DNA from: Patella vulgata
Lineage: Eukaryota > Mollusca > Gastropoda > Patellidae
Assembly: GCF_932274485.2 (NCBI RefSeq)
Contig: NC_065885.2
Coordinates: 31,943,062 to 32,007,061 of the forward strand
Reading direction: 5' to 3'
Length of the DNA: 64,000 nucleotides
In this document: one piece after another, positions 22,595-34,958 of the stretch
Position numbering within the stretch: position 1 is the first letter of the stretch
Layout: each line of letters opens with the position of its first letter
Program-made: the position numbers and the translations under genes
The notes under the pieces: generated by a model
Told to the model about the DNA's origin: nothing
Databases searched by the model: none
What the model saw: only the letters and a program-made list of their open reading frames with translations

Positions 22595-22820
22595 GTGTCG
22601 AATGGTTAACACGTACACGTTGTATCATTAGGTCTGTCATTGAGTCCACTGGCGTGGTTTCGATTTACCGTTTGTACGTGATAAGGAATAGGATCCGCCT
22701 GTCCAGCCCCGTGGGTTTTCTCCGGTCATCCGGTTTCCTCTCACTGCTAAAGACCCCTGAAATAAAATTGAACTATATGTAGGTCCCGAAGTGACCTGGT
22801 TGGTGTCGAGTTGACATTAA
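22595..22820 (+). mobile_element. V-SINE-like SINE, internally deleted
   Basis: Head TCGAATGGTTAACACG and B box GGTTTCGATTTACCG are followed by a shortened core and the tail GTTGACATTAAACCCC. The part between the core and GAAATAAAATTGAAC is missing a few dozen bases compared with 25406-25678. Confidence 0.75.
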
Positions 22821-22827
22821 ACCCCGG

Positions 22828-23060
22828 TGGGTTGGATGGCCGAATGGTTAGTACGTGCGTGGTTTCGATTCCCCGGTTGTACGTGACAATGAGTAGGGTC
22901 GCTTTTCCAACCTCGTGGGTTTTCTCCGGATCCCCAGGTTTCCTCCCACTACTAAAGACCCTACGCGCAAGCGAACTATTGAAATAAAATTGAAACATGT
23001 GTTAGTCCCGAAATGACCTAGTTTGTGTCTAGTGGACGTTAAACCCCCCCTCTCTCTCTC
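22828..23060 (+). mobile_element. V-SINE-like SINE with deleted head
   Basis: Starts GGATGGCCGAATGGTTAG and then jumps to the B box, losing about 50 bases of the tRNA-like head. Core and tail are present, followed by a CT-rich tract (23046-23090). Confidence 0.75.
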
Positions 23061-23546
23061 TTCTCCCTCTCTCTCCCCCTCTCTCTCACGTTAAACCCCA
23101 TTCTATATATCTCTCTGTGTATAATATCAGAAGAGCGATGATAACATTCTATGACACAATCAAGGGCAATAAGGCTATAAGTGACAGAATATCGTAATCG
23201 AAACCATACCACTCGACTCAATGATAAATCTTATGATTCATAGCTTATAGGTTAGAATACATTCTAATCAATCCCGTTTTAAAATATATATTATAGAGAA
23301 AATTTATTCTTAAATACAATTATATACAAAACTATTAAATGTATATTGAATATAGACTAAATAATCGCAAACTGCGTATCACAGATATAATTTTAATATT
23401 AAAAAATAAAAATACTATTATAACAACTATTTAACACATTTCTATCAATAAATTATAGATTAATGTTATACAAATATGGTAAACGTAACAAAGACAATTT
23501 GCGTTTCAACAACCAATAATAATTTTACTTCATTTCTAAGCATAAA

Positions 23547-24491
23547 TCATGAAAAATGCACTAGGGAACATTCTGGAAAATCATCAGGAAAGCCCTCATC
23601 ACTTCCACTAAAATAATCAGAATAAAAATGGTCGCAGCAAATGATCAGATACACATTGAACAACTTCTTCGTGGTCCACTTCAAATTCGTCTGATTGCAT
23701 GACATCATCAAAATCTAAGCCTCTAGATGGTGTCGCTGCTGTTAACAAGCAACTGGTTATGTGATGCTCATCTGAAATGTTGTCACCACACACCACACAT
23801 GTAATTGTTTAATTTAAATATACGAGATCATTTTGATCTTTGACGCCATCATAGCTACAAAGAGGTTCGTCAATTCTCATAACTTCGACATCTGTTGCTT
23901 GATTGTCGAATATTTTTATTTGATTTGAAAGTCCCGTGGCATCTCGATTGTCTTGTAAGGTTTTGTCCCCGGCTTGATTTTCGCAAGAGTTCATGAACTG
24001 TAAATAGGACTGGAATTGTTTTAGTTTAGTGACGTCGTATTAACAAATTCTAGACATGATTTTAGGCATGTCACCCAGTCCTTCGTTGGCGATCGTGTCT
24101 CTTTTTCTTGACTTGCTATGGTTTGAAAAAGTTGACGACAACATCTTGGCGGGTTATCCTTATTTCTTAAAGTTTTTAATTTTCTTTTTCCTTGACGGCA
24201 GAAAACCTATAAAAAATGAATATGAACATTACCAGTTTAGTACCGAGCATAAATACCACTACGTCATATAAGACGACATAGAGGGTGACATCGTCACTAA
24301 ACGACTAACTTAAAATTTTATAAACACGTTCAGGTCAGTTTTCTAAATATAAATTAGAATGACGCTACATACATTTCAGTAACAGGTACTTACAGTCATA
24401 TAAACTGTGCAGATTTTGATATCTTACGTTTGCATATTATCATAAGACTTACCAAAGCCAAGTGACTGTTTTCATCTGGTAAAAAATCCAT
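23547..24491 (-). pseudogene. Partner gene copy A3, decayed
   Basis: Exon 1 (24453-24491) and the acceptor before 24206 are intact. Exon 2 has several small deletions and insertions: near the C-terminus (GATCAG instead of GATCCAG), across the segment before GDNISDEHH, and near TAGTTTAGTGACG. The longest surviving piece is 23809-23994, covering NSCENQAGDKTLQ to YLN. FoxJ1 copy 3 beside it is intact, the same asymmetry as in unit 2. Confidence 0.85.
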
Positions 24492-25176
24492 TTTTCTAAG
24501 AATATTACAATTAAAAATTGATATCTTGTACAGACGAAATATACTACTACTGAATGAGGTCTAATACTTTGAAATGGCTTGTCCTTTTTATACTATAATT
24601 TCAAACTATTTTTGGGAGACAATCATTTATCCAATGATCTTTTAAGTGTACCAACCATAACCGTTAAGTATATAATCCTAATTAATCCATTCACTAATCA
24701 CGAGTATATTAAAACAGAAATTGGACGTACCATTTTGTTCTCCAATCAACAACTTTGAGGTCCAACTCACTAACTATTAGGCTTTATTTGTTTGTTATCC
24801 ATGTCCAATTTTCTTACAACTTCTTTTTGTTTATCAATATGGCTGTTCAGCATACTACATGAATTAATATAATAATATATTAGTCCTTCCCTGAAAAAGG
24901 GATCCTAAACAGTCAGTTACTAATACTGATAGTGTTATATATCTGTATCATCTGTGTAAAAAAGAATAGATTTGATACATTTTGATTGTTCTTACAAGTG
25001 CTTAAATCGTTCTGTTCCATGTGGCTGTTCTGTTCATCGTTTTCATGCATCTTTTCATATGGAAATAGTCTTAATGAACTCAACCTGTCCATAATATCAT
25101 AATTAATGTATATGATGTTAAATTGTAATAATCAACAACAAGTATGGCTCATTTTTTACTGGTTCTCCTTGTGTAT

Positions 25177-25974
25177 TTCTTTTATTCTGATTTTTTAACT
25201 AGATCGAGGTATTTGACATCTAAGCTTCAACTACAAGGATACTTGCGCACTAAACTTATTAAAACCTTTAAAAAGTTTTATGGCCGTCATATTGATTTGA
25301 TTGATAAATATAACGTGTCTCTCTCGGCTATTATTCTAGATATATTTAATTGACACGTATACTATTACTATCTCCCTGATAATGTCTACTACTTCGTTAA
25401 CACAGGGGGGTTGGATGGCTGAATGGTTAGCGTGCGCGCGCTGTATCATACAGTCTGTCATTGAGTCGACTGGCGTGGTTTCGAATCCCCGGTTGTACGT
25501 GGCAAGGAGTAGGGTCGCCTGTCCAACCTCGTGGGTTTTCTCCGGGTCCTCCGGTTTCCTCCCACTGCTAAAGACCCCTACGCGCAAGCGAATTATGTAA
25601 ATAAAATTAAACCATATGTTAGTCCCGAAATGACCTAGTTTGTGTCTAGTGGACGTTAAACCCCATTTCTCTCTCTCTCGTTAACACAGTTCATCGCGTG
25701 CATTTTGCATACCGATAGTTCATTGGCCAATCACGCTATTTTACCGACATTTCGCCTAATAGTTTGGATGCAGCTATGGCGGGTGTGGCGCCAGGCAGAG
25801 TAAGCTTACTCTTCCGGACACCTGTTACCACTGTTTGTCGTGTATTCTGTACACGAGGAGCAGTCCATTTGCTGATTACACTATTTTGCTTGAATACACT
25901 ATTTTGCCTATAACGTTTTTTAGGACTTCGAATACTGTCTTATGGTTTGGATTGTTCGTACTTGGTTTTATTTT
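25177..25974 (+). mobile_element. Unassigned insertion in the microprotein frame
   Basis: Absent from all other units. Its start encodes GYLRTKLIKTFKKFYGRHID and ends in frame at DIFN, which resembles the C-terminal end of a mobile-element protein, but I could not assign a family. A complete SINE (25406-25678) is nested inside. The middle has only ordinary sequence. Confidence 0.5.
25406..25678 (+). mobile_element. Complete V-SINE-like SINE with perfect target duplication
   Basis: The best-preserved copy in the window, 273 bp. Head TGGCTGAATGGTTAGCGTG, B box GGTTTCGAATCCCCG, core GGGTCCTCCGGTTTCCTCCC, tail GTGGACGTTAAACCCCAT and a CT tail. It is flanked by CGTTAACACAG at 25395-25405 and 25679-25689. 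It post-dates the insertion that contains it. Confidence 0.92.
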
Positions 25975-26882
25975 ATTGTAGGATTTCTTCTTTTGAAGTT
26001 ATCTCCCCCGAGATCAAAGTTTGGGGCACCACAAAAGGCTTGATTTACTAAATGTATTTACAGTACATCCATCCAGATCAATGAAATTTAAATCTTATAT
26101 GGTGCAAGAGCCAAGGAATGGGGTGGGGATTTTATTCTTTCTAAACTAAATTTACAGAGTGTTATTGCCCCTGTCTCCTAAACGCTTTGGTAAATATGTT
26201 GTTATAGTTTAATATAATATAAAGATGTATTACAATTTCCATTAGTGTCGCAAACTAGTTTAATTAATAATCTATGTCCAAGTTAAATGATAGAAATGAC
26301 AGTAATTTAATATCAGTGTCATATAATAATAACATCAACCTGGATTAAACTCTATATAAAACAACATTTAACTAAACATATTTAACGACTTGTATACCAT
26401 GATGCCCCATTCTAATGATCTACATTTTTAACAATCTCACAATTACAAGGACACAAGGACTCATTTCATTTTCTGTTTTTCATCCCCTAACCCACTGTCG
26501 AAATTTCATTTATTAAATCAAGATAAATTACGATCTTAATTATTCATTTTTAGTTTTTTACTTTTATCGATAAAATATATTTTTAATAACTAATTTCTAA
26601 TATGCCGATAATATATGTAAGCTTATAATAATATGTTGATAAAATATATGTAAGTTAATAATATTTTCATTTTACTGTTTTAAAGAGCCATCTAAATCTG
26701 ACCAGCAAGCTGTTGTTTTATATTTGTATCCATCTGTTAATGTAATCAATTATGGAAATACAAATAAGAATTATTACAGTTGGCCGTAACTGATTTTATT
26801 GATAGACAAAGTATAACTCATTTGTTATATAGTTCGTAAAAGATCAATTTCATTAAGTCGAATTACATTTAGTTAAATTTTA

Positions 26883-27240
26883 GAGGCGCCGACAGACCCC
26901 TAACTGATTAATAATGATTATCGTGTGCGGGACGAAACCCGAAAAGACAAATTTTTAAACAGCATGGGTTAAACATAATCACATTTAATTAGACTTTAGA
27001 GACACGGATAGACCCTTAACTGGTTAATAATGATTGTCGTGTGCGGTACGAAACCTGAAAAGATAAATTTTTAAACAGCATGGGTTAAATATAATCTTTC
27101 TTAATATTAGGTTAAAAGCGGAGACACACACCTACCTAGCAGAGTAATAATGAAAGTTGTGTGTATAAAAAAAAAATCGAAAAGACGCAAATTATTGAAC
27201 AGCATGGGTTAAATCTTATCTGATATTGTTTGCTTTTGGC
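26883..27240 (+). repeat. 116-bp tandem repeat, 3 diverged copies
   Basis: Copies start near 26883, 26999 and 27115. They differ more from one another than those of units 1-3. Confidence 0.85.
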
Positions 27241-28400
27241 GGCGCCGACAAGACACCTAAAAAAACGAACAGGCAGAAGAAATTGAGATAGAGAGAGGGC
27301 CTTTAATCTGTAAGGGATAACATGAACCTAAAAGTCGACTGGATATTGTCTCTCGCTACCAATTATATTAAATTTATTTTGCATTTTATCTCATTTGTTC
27401 AGTAAAATTTAAAACATAAATAATCCTTTAGCCATTAGAATTCGAGAAGGAAACACTCTTTCACGTAGAAACTAAAGTGCCAACATTTTGTGCTATCAAA
27501 ACAAAATTCCCATTTTTGTCGAGTTAAATACAACACAGTGCTACATCTATTTAACAGATTGAATTTTGGAGAAAGAAAATGTGTCATCAATCAAAACACA
27601 TTATAAATTTGTTAATTATAAAACAAAGCTATACATATAATACCAACACCAGTGACAGCATAATAATGTAATTGACATGTGTTATAATTAAAGTATAAAA
27701 GTATAAAATAAAGCTATATATATATAATATCAACACCAGTTATAGTGACAGCATAATAATGTAATTGAAATGTGTTATAATTAAAGTAGATCTGAATCTA
27801 TAACTAAAATTAACATTTAAAGAGTTTTACACGTTTGTTACAAAATTGTACAAACTGTACTAAACAGATACAATCAATGAATAAATTAAATGTGTTATAG
27901 TTAAAGTAGATCTGAATCTATAAATAAAATCAACATTTAACGAGTTTTAAACAACTGTTATAAACTTGTATAAACTGTAGTAAACATAAATAAAAGAATG
28001 TTATTTGTCCTATAGAAGAATAGGCTAAAAAGTGATGTACTGTGAATGCTTCGTTTGTAATGTTATCAAAAAACCAGACTTGAAAATAAATTACTAAACA
28101 ATACTCTAGTTTTATTACGATTATCTTTAAGGAATTTAAATTTTGTACCTATGCATCAAAATAAAGCAGCTACTGCCGAAAAAGCAAATATCATTAATTA
28201 AAAAGATGGCTTACCGCTAATTAGTATGCCAATCTATCAAAGTTAACTGAAGGATTAACGGTTTATAGAAATTTGACATTAAACGTGGTATAAACTAAAC
28301 TAACTGTAATAAGATTGATATAAAGAAATAGCAGTGATTATTGTATGGCTGACTATGATAGGATTACAGTATGTTTATATAAACTAGTTATATACTATAG

Positions 28401-28434
28401 TATATAAAATATGTAGATAGTCACTTCTACCATA
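28401..28434 (+). promoter_or_regulatory. TATA and shortened leader of FoxJ1 copy 4
   Basis: TATATAAAA at 28401-28409 is only 25 bp before the ATG, against 52 bp in copies 1, 2, 3, 5 and 6. A 27-bp deletion removes the stretch around TTCAGTATATCATTAAC. With a normal TATA-to-start distance, transcription would begin at or inside the codon start. Confidence 0.7.
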
Positions 28435-29565
28435 ATGACTTCTACACATCTTCTAGCTGCACGTTTATTAAACAACTGGTTAACCAAGAATCCAATAGAT
28501 TCGTGCAATACAGGAGATAATGATATCGATGAGAGTCTGTCTGGTTTGGGATGGTTACGAAATCTGAACGTTGGTAAATTAAACAATACAACACCAACAA
28601 GTAACATATATTCACCATCTACAGTATCCAGAGACGTCTTACAGACCAAAGAGATAAATACAAATAGTTCTACAGAATACAGACATCACCAAAACAATGG
28701 TTTCAATAAACCTCCGTATTCATACGCCACCCTCATATCCATGGCAATCAACGATACGGAGGAGAAGAGAATCAACATATCTTCTATTTACAAGTGGATC
28801 ACTGATAATTTTCCTTACTACAAAATGGCTGATTCTTACTGGAAAAATTCAATTCGACACAATCTATCTCGACGACCTAATGAATCTGGTAAAGGTGGAG
28901 ATTGGAGAATAAAACCGGAAGTAAGGGACATCATGAAAAACGGCGCCATAAATAAACGCAGAATGAGTGAAGATCGATGCTGTCCTCCATCAACTAAACG
29001 ATTTAAAACAAAAGAAGAACCCTTGGCGGTATTAAATTATGATGCATTAATAGAGAAAAATTTTGGTGGCTATTTTTCTCTAAATATTCCAACAGTACAG
29101 GAACCTGTTTGTAAAAATGATTTTAATTGGTCATCAGAGAAACAACAATACCATAAAGAAAATAGTGTTAAAATTGAAAATGGGATACATGACGACATTT
29201 ACTGTAGATCCATTACTCCAGTCACTTCCGATGATGAATTTAATGACATTAAACGTTATACCATGTCTTCACCTGTTTCAAGATATGACGATAATTCTGT
29301 TGATATGACATGTTTTGATGATCTGCTTGTTTTTAATTTTACTGATGAATCTAGGAATAGTGTCCATGATGAATCAAGAGGTCACCAACTAAATGACGAT
29401 TCTTTAGATTTATCTTTATTATCAGATGGAACTGGTGATCATGATTGGTGGCAGAAAGACTTTGAGTGTTTCCCATATCTAGACAATGATTGTAATGAAA
29501 TATATATTCCACCCATAGATAAGGTTGATAATGATATAGATATATGTAAAATGTTTAATGTTTAA
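28435..29565 (+). CDS. FoxJ1-like: FoxJ1-like copy 4, open frame with damaged forkhead domain
   Basis: Intronless, 376 residues, no stop. The forkhead domain lacks nine residues (LNKRFEKIP) after RHNLS because of a 27-bp in-frame deletion at 28869; [10 protein letters not shown] follows directly. The lost part includes the end of recognition helix 3 and the strand before wing 1, so normal DNA binding is unlikely. It has N at the RHNLS position, D for Y in GGDWRIKPE, and an extra TN in INTNSSTEY, all shared with copy 6. It either is a recent pseudogene or makes a protein with other properties. Its partner gene A4 is intact, the reverse of units 2 and 3. Confidence 0.85.
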   Translation: MTSTHLLAARLLNNWLTKNPIDSCNTGDNDIDESLSGLGWLRNLNVGKLNNTTPTSNIYSPSTVSRDVLQTKEINTNSSTEYRHHQNNGFNKPPYSYATLISMAINDTEEKRINISSIYKWITDNFPYYKMADSYWKNSIRHNLSRRPNESGKGGDWRIKPEVRDIMKNGAINKRRMSEDRCCPPSTKRFKTKEEPLAVLNYDALIEKNFGGYFSLNIPTVQEPVCKNDFNWSSEKQQYHKENSVKIENGIHDDIYCRSITPVTSDDEFNDIKRYTMSSPVSRYDDNSVDMTCFDDLLVFNFTDESRNSVHDESRGHQLNDDSLDLSLLSDGTGDHDWWQKDFECFPYLDNDCNEIYIPPIDKVDNDIDICKMFNV

Positions 29566-31469
29566 TCTAGATTAATGAATTATTTTACTTTTAATATTTT
29601 TGTACTGCATAATATAGTGCTTTGTATTTGTTTAGTAAATTATTGAACTTGTTCTTTATTGTTTTCTTTGTTCCGATCATATAGTAATACCATAATACAG
29701 ATTGCGATATAAACTAAAATATACGACAATGAATCTATCTACAATCTCCAACGAATAAGCCACGCTATATTTCATGGGTTAGGGGTTTTCTATTCGTAAA
29801 GCTGGGTGAAAACTAACTTATTTTCTATACATTAATTGCCATTCCCATCTATATTTTTGAGGAATCCTTTGCGTATGATTCATTCCCATAGCTTAGTGAT
29901 CAACAGCCCACGGATTCTCTAACAGTATTTGTCATCCACAGACTCCTCAATCATGCAAGAATGTATTGTATGCGAAACGAAACAACCTCTGTCCCCATGC
30001 TCCCACTACGGGCTCAGGGCAAAGCTTCACCCTAGAACATGTTCGTATCTTAGACGATCCCAATCTAGAAAGATGTGCTATTAATTGCTAAAACGATCTG
30101 AATTTTCAGTATCTTACCTACAGTTCATGACGAAAGGTTTCCTGGAGAGTTTTACGAGTGTTCTCTGGCAAATATTTCGTAACTTCCTATGTTGTGACAG
30201 ACCTGTTACTATTAGAGTCTTTATAATTTTCCGGTATAGTATAAAAGATTATCATTATTAAATGTATTAATTGTTCTAGAAATCGCAAGTTACCTTAAAC
30301 GACATCATGGTCAGTTGGGAGGTGGTTTGAACATTAAAAGCCGAAGATGCATTCAACTACTTCTGGTTTTAGCTATATCTATATATTTAGTTACTTAAAT
30401 TCTTCTTAAATTATTTCAATCATGTGATACGACTTAAAGCAAGTCCGCCAGATACAACTTTAATACATTACATCAATTTAAACAAGTTTCAAAATTAAGA
30501 AGAAAAAATGTAGCTTTCAAATCCAAAACATAAAATCTATATATGCGGGTCTATGACAAATCTGATAATATTCATGTTGTCTTCGTACATGTAATGATTT
30601 ATTGTTATTCAATATAACACAGAAACTCATGCTATCAGCTCATATAAAACGTATAAAAATGTCACGGATAGAAATTGTTATTTAGCACAAAGACATTATT
30701 TCGAATAAATTATATGCCTTTTTATTGTGATTAACGTCTACAACTAGCGTGACTAGAAATTGGAGATATTTTTTGTTATCCCATTATCAGCACACGTGTT
30801 ACTTGTCATGCTATTGAAAGCCCATTTAGTAATAATAGATGATTTAGATCTAATTTCTTATGGGAATTCTAAAATACATGTTGCTTGTTATTACCTACAT
30901 TTAAGTTCAACAGACGTTTTTGTACATTTAGAATAACATGGAAAATGTACACGTATACTGTAGGCTACAGCCAAAGAACCATACGTCCTCATCAGCTAAT
31001 TCGTCTGAGCATTTTGGATAGTTATATAAATAACTAACAATGTCTACGTATACTGTGTATAATATCAGAAGAGCGATGATAACATTCTATTACACAATCA
31101 AGGGCAAAAACGCTATAAGTGACAGAATATCGTAATCGAAACCACACCACTCGACTCAATGATAAATCTTATGATTTATAGCTCATAAGTTAGAATACAT
31201 TCTAATAAATCCCGTTTTAAAAGATATAGACATAATTTATTCTTAAATACATTTATATACAAAACTATCAAATGTATATTGAATATAGACTAAATAATCA
31301 CAAATTGCATATCACAGATATAATGTTAATATTAAAAAATAATAAACAATAAAAATACTATTATAACAACTATTTAACACATTTCTATCAATAAAGGTAA
31401 ACGTAACAAAGACAAGACAAATTGCGTTTCAACAACCAAGAATAATTTCACTTCATTTCTTAACATAAA

Positions 31470-32475
31470 TCATGAAAAATGCACCAGAGAACATTCTGGA
31501 AAATCTTCAGGAAAGCCCTCATCACTTTCGCTAAAATAATCAGAATAAGAAATGATAGCAGCAAATGATCCAGATACACATTGAACTTCTCCATGGTCCA
31601 CTTCAAATTCATCTGATTGTATGACATCATCAAAATCTAAGCCTCTAGATGGCGTCGCTGTTGTTAACAAGTTTTTACTGGTTACGCGATGCTCATCTGA
31701 AATGTTGTCACCACACACCGTAACGCCCTTTTTTCTACTTTCTATATGAGGAGATATTACACATACATTTGTTTCATTTAAATATACGAGATCATTTTGA
31801 TCTTTGACGCCATCATAGCTACAAAGAGGTTCGTCAATTCTCATAACTTCGGCATCTGTTGCTTGATTGTCAAATATTTTTATTTGATTTGAAATTCCCG
31901 AGGCATCTCGATTGTCTGCTGAGGTGCTGTCCCAGGCTTGATTTTCCCAAGAGTTCATGAACTGTAAATAGGACTGGAATTGTTTTAGTGACGTCGTATT
32001 ATCAAATTCTAGACATGATTTTAGGCATGTCACCCAGTCCTTTGTTGGCGATTGTGTCTCTTTTTCATGACTTAAAGATTTGTTTTGTTCAGGCAAACTT
32101 TCTATGGTTTGAAAAAGCTGACGACAACATCTTGGCGGGTTATCCTTATTTCTTAAAGTTCTTAATTTTCTTTTTCCTTGGCGGCAGAAAACCTATAAAA
32201 ATGAATATGAACATTACCAGTTTAGTACCCAGTATGGATACGACTACGTCATATACGACGACATAGGGTGGCATCGTCACTAAAGGACTAACTTAAAATT
32301 TTATAAACAGGTTCAGGTAAGCTTTCTAAATATAAATTAGAAAGACGCGACATATATTTCATTAGCAGGTACTTAAACAGCCATCTAAACTGTGCAGATT
32401 TAAACTCTTATGTTAACATATTATTATAAGACTAACCAAAGCCAAGTGACTGTTTTCATCTGGTAAAAAATCCAT
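31470..32475 (-). CDS. Array partner gene copy A4, unknown family
   Basis: Exon 1 is 32437-32475 (MDFLPDENSHLAL), the intron 32193-32436 (244 bp) begins GTTAGT instead of GTAAGT, and exon 2 is 31470-32192. The product is 253 residues. Basic residues cluster at 16-37 (CRQGKRKLRTLRN, RCCRQ), followed by the SPTKDWVTCLKS segment, a Gln-rich stretch and an acidic tail ending FPECSLVHFS. It differs from A1 at many positions, including an extra MRIDEP segment and a changed RKKGVTVCG stretch, yet stays open, which supports it as a real protein. Exon 1 is almost unchanged. The adjacent FoxJ1 copy 4 has a damaged domain. Confidence 0.8.
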
Positions 32476-32956
32476 TTTTCTAAGAATATTATAATTAAAA
32501 ATTGATATCTTGTACTGACGAAATATACTACTACTGAATGAGGTCTAATACTTTGAAATGTCTTGTCCTTTTTATACTATAATTTCAAACTATTTTTGGG
32601 AGACAATCATTTATCCAATGATCTTTTAGGTGTACCAACCATAACCGTTAAGTAGATTAACGGTAACTATATAATCTTAATTAATTCATTCATTAATCAC
32701 GAGTATATGAAAACAGAAATTAGTCGTACCATTTTGTTCTCCAATCAACAACTTTGAGATCCAAGTCACTAACTATTAGGCTTTATTTGTTTGTTATCGA
32801 TGTCAAATTTTCTTACAACTTCTATTTGTTCCATGTGGCTGTTCTGTTCACCCTTTCATGCATCTTTTCATATGGAAATTGTCTTAATAAACTCAACCTT
32901 AACATAATATCATAATTAATATATATGATGTTAAATTTTAATAATCAACAACAAGA

Positions 32957-33061
32957 ATGGCTCATTTTTTACTGGTTCTCCTTGTGTATCTAATTGTAGA
33001 ATTTCTTCTTTTGAACTTAACTCCCCTGAAATCAAAGTTTGGGGTACCACAAAAGGCTTGA
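32957..33061 (+). CDS. Putative 34-residue membrane microprotein, unit 4
   Basis: Open with the same length as in units 1 and 2. The hydrophobic part reads MAHFLLVLLVYLIVEFLLL, with an acidic residue (E15) inside the membrane stretch. The tail is NLTPLKSKFGVPQKA. E15 is a drawback for a simple membrane helix. The frame starts 482 bp upstream of partner exon 1, on the opposite strand. Confidence 0.4.
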   Translation: MAHFLLVLLVYLIVEFLLLNLTPLKSKFGVPQKA

Positions 33062-33971
33062 CTTACTAAACGTATTTACAGTACATCCATCCAGATCAAT
33101 GAAATTTAAATCTTATATGGTGCAAGAGCCAAGGAATGGGGTGGGGATTTTATTCTTTCACAAGTAAATTTATAGAGAGTTATTGTCCCCGTCTCCTAAA
33201 CGCTTTGGTAAAGATGTTGTTATAGTTTAATATAATATAAAGATGTATTACAATTTCCATTAGTGTCGCAAACTAGTTTAATTAATAATCTATGTCCAAG
33301 TTAAATTGTAGAAATGACAGTAATTTAATATCAGTGTCATATAATAATAACATCAACCTGGATTAAACTGTATATAAAACAACATTTAACTAAACATATA
33401 TTTATCTTTATGAACGTATTTAACGACAGGTATATCATGATGCCCAATTCTAATGATATACATTTTTAACAACCTTACAATTACAAGGACTCATTTCATT
33501 TTCTGTTTTTCATCCCCTACCCCAGTGTCGAGATTTCATTTATTAAATCAAGATAAATTACTATCTTAATTATTCATTTTTAGTTTTGTACTTTTATCGA
33601 TAAAATATATTTTTAATAACTAATTTATAATATTCTGAAAATATAATATATGTAAGCTTATAACAATATGTTGATAAAATATATGTAAGTTAATAATATT
33701 TTCATTTCACTGTTTTAAAGCGCAATCTAAATCTGACCAACAAGCTTTTGTTTTATATTTAATGTAATCAATTATTACAGTTGGCAGTAACTGATTTTAT
33801 TGATAGACAAAGTTTAACTCATTTGTTATATAGTTCGTAAAAGGTCAATTTCACTAAGTCTAACGACGTCGCAGACTGTGTACAGGGGATAAAGTAGTTC
33901 TAATTAATGGCAATTAATAATCAAATTTCAAACAGCATGGGTTAAATCTAATTACATTTAGTTAAATTGTA

Positions 33972-34435
33972 GAGGCGCCGATAGACCCCTAACTGATTAA
34001 TAATGATTGTCGTGTGCGGCACAAAACCCGAAAAGACAAAATTTTAAACAGCATGGGTTAAATATAATCACATTTAGTTAGACTTTAGAGGCGCCGATAG
34101 AACCCTAACTGATTAATAATGATTGCCTTGTGCGGGACGAAACCCGAGAAGATAAATTTTTAAACAGCATGGGTTAAATATAATCACATTTAGTTAGACT
34201 TTAGAGGTGCCGATAGACCCCTAACTGATTAATAATGATTGTCGTGTGCTGGACGCAACCTGAAAAGATAAATTTTTAAACAACATGGGTTAAATATAAT
34301 CTCACTTAATTTTAGTTTAGAAGCGGCGACATACACCTAGCAGATTAATAATGATTGTCGCGTGTATAAAAAAAAATCCGTAAAAGACGCAAATTATTGA
34401 GCAGCATGGGTTAAATCTAATCAGATATTGTTTGC
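33972..34435 (+). repeat. 116-bp tandem repeat, 4 copies
   Basis: Copies start at 33972, 34088, 34204 and 34320, exactly 116 bp apart; the last is the diverged type. This is the highest copy number of the five direct units. Confidence 0.92.
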
Positions 34436-34654
34436 TTTTGGCGGCGCCGAAAAGACACCTAAAAAAACAGACAGGCACAAGAAAGTGAGATAGAGAGAGG
34501 GTCTTTAATCTGTAAGGGATGACAGGAACCCAAAAGTCGATCGGATATTGTCTCTCTCTACCAATTTTATTAAATTTATTTTGGAATTTCGTTTGTCTAG
34601 GAAAAAACGGAGGCACATTCGTAAAGCATTTTATCTCATTTGTTCAGTAAAATG

Positions 34655-34659
34655 AGAAT

Positions 34660-34691
<32 letters not shown>

Positions 34692-34958
34692 TGAGTTTAA
34701 CGTCCACTCGACAAAGACTATGTCATTTCGGGACTAATATAATATGGTTCAATTTTATTTCAATAATTCGCTTGCGCGTAGGGGTCTTTGGCAGTGGGAG
34801 GAAACCGGAGGACCCGAGAAAACCCACAAGGTTGGACAAACAAGCCTACTCTTTGTCATGTCTCGTACAACCGGTGAATCGAAACCACGCCAGTTGACTC
34901 AATGTCAGGCCTTATGATACAGCGCGCACGTGCTAACCATTCGGCCATCGAACTTCCC
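34655..34958 (-). mobile_element. V-SINE-like SINE, unit 5
   Basis: Same site as in units 1-3; the right target duplication TAGAATTCGAGA is at 34959-34970, and the left side has been lost in a small deletion next to the GA tract. Confidence 0.85.

Larger units (their letters stand above)
25144..26033 (+). pseudogene. Membrane microprotein of unit 3, split by insertion
   Basis: The first 11 codons (MAHFLLVLLVY) are followed by about 800 bp of foreign DNA (25177-25974), after which the frame's second half resumes at ATTGTAGGATTTCTTC. The new fused frame stops at 25351-25353 and encodes an unrelated tail. Confidence 0.7.
17480..26358 (+). repeat. Direct array unit 3
   Basis: 8879-bp unit, very close to units 1 and 2 in the 5' half. 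It carries FoxJ1-like copy 3, a decayed partner gene and a microprotein frame split by an insertion. Spacers 17480-18072, 19390-20153 and 21297-22560 hold no gene beyond the relic frames described for units 1 and 2. Confidence 0.93.
26359..33376 (+). repeat. Direct array unit 4 (diverged)
   Basis: 7018-bp unit, more diverged than units 1-3. It lacks the upstream SINE: TAGAATTCGAGA at 27436-27447 is the empty site. It keeps a 240-bp segment (29704-29945) lost from units 1-3 but shared with inverted unit 6. It carries FoxJ1-like copy 4, an intact partner gene and an open microprotein frame. About 100 bp near 27630-27790 is tandemly duplicated. Confidence 0.9.

Noticed and set aside
31988-32266. 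Antisense frames over partner exon 2 (also 6893, 15903, 24056, 46639)
   Set aside because: They lie opposite the partner exon and intron, and their apparent conservation comes from that exon.
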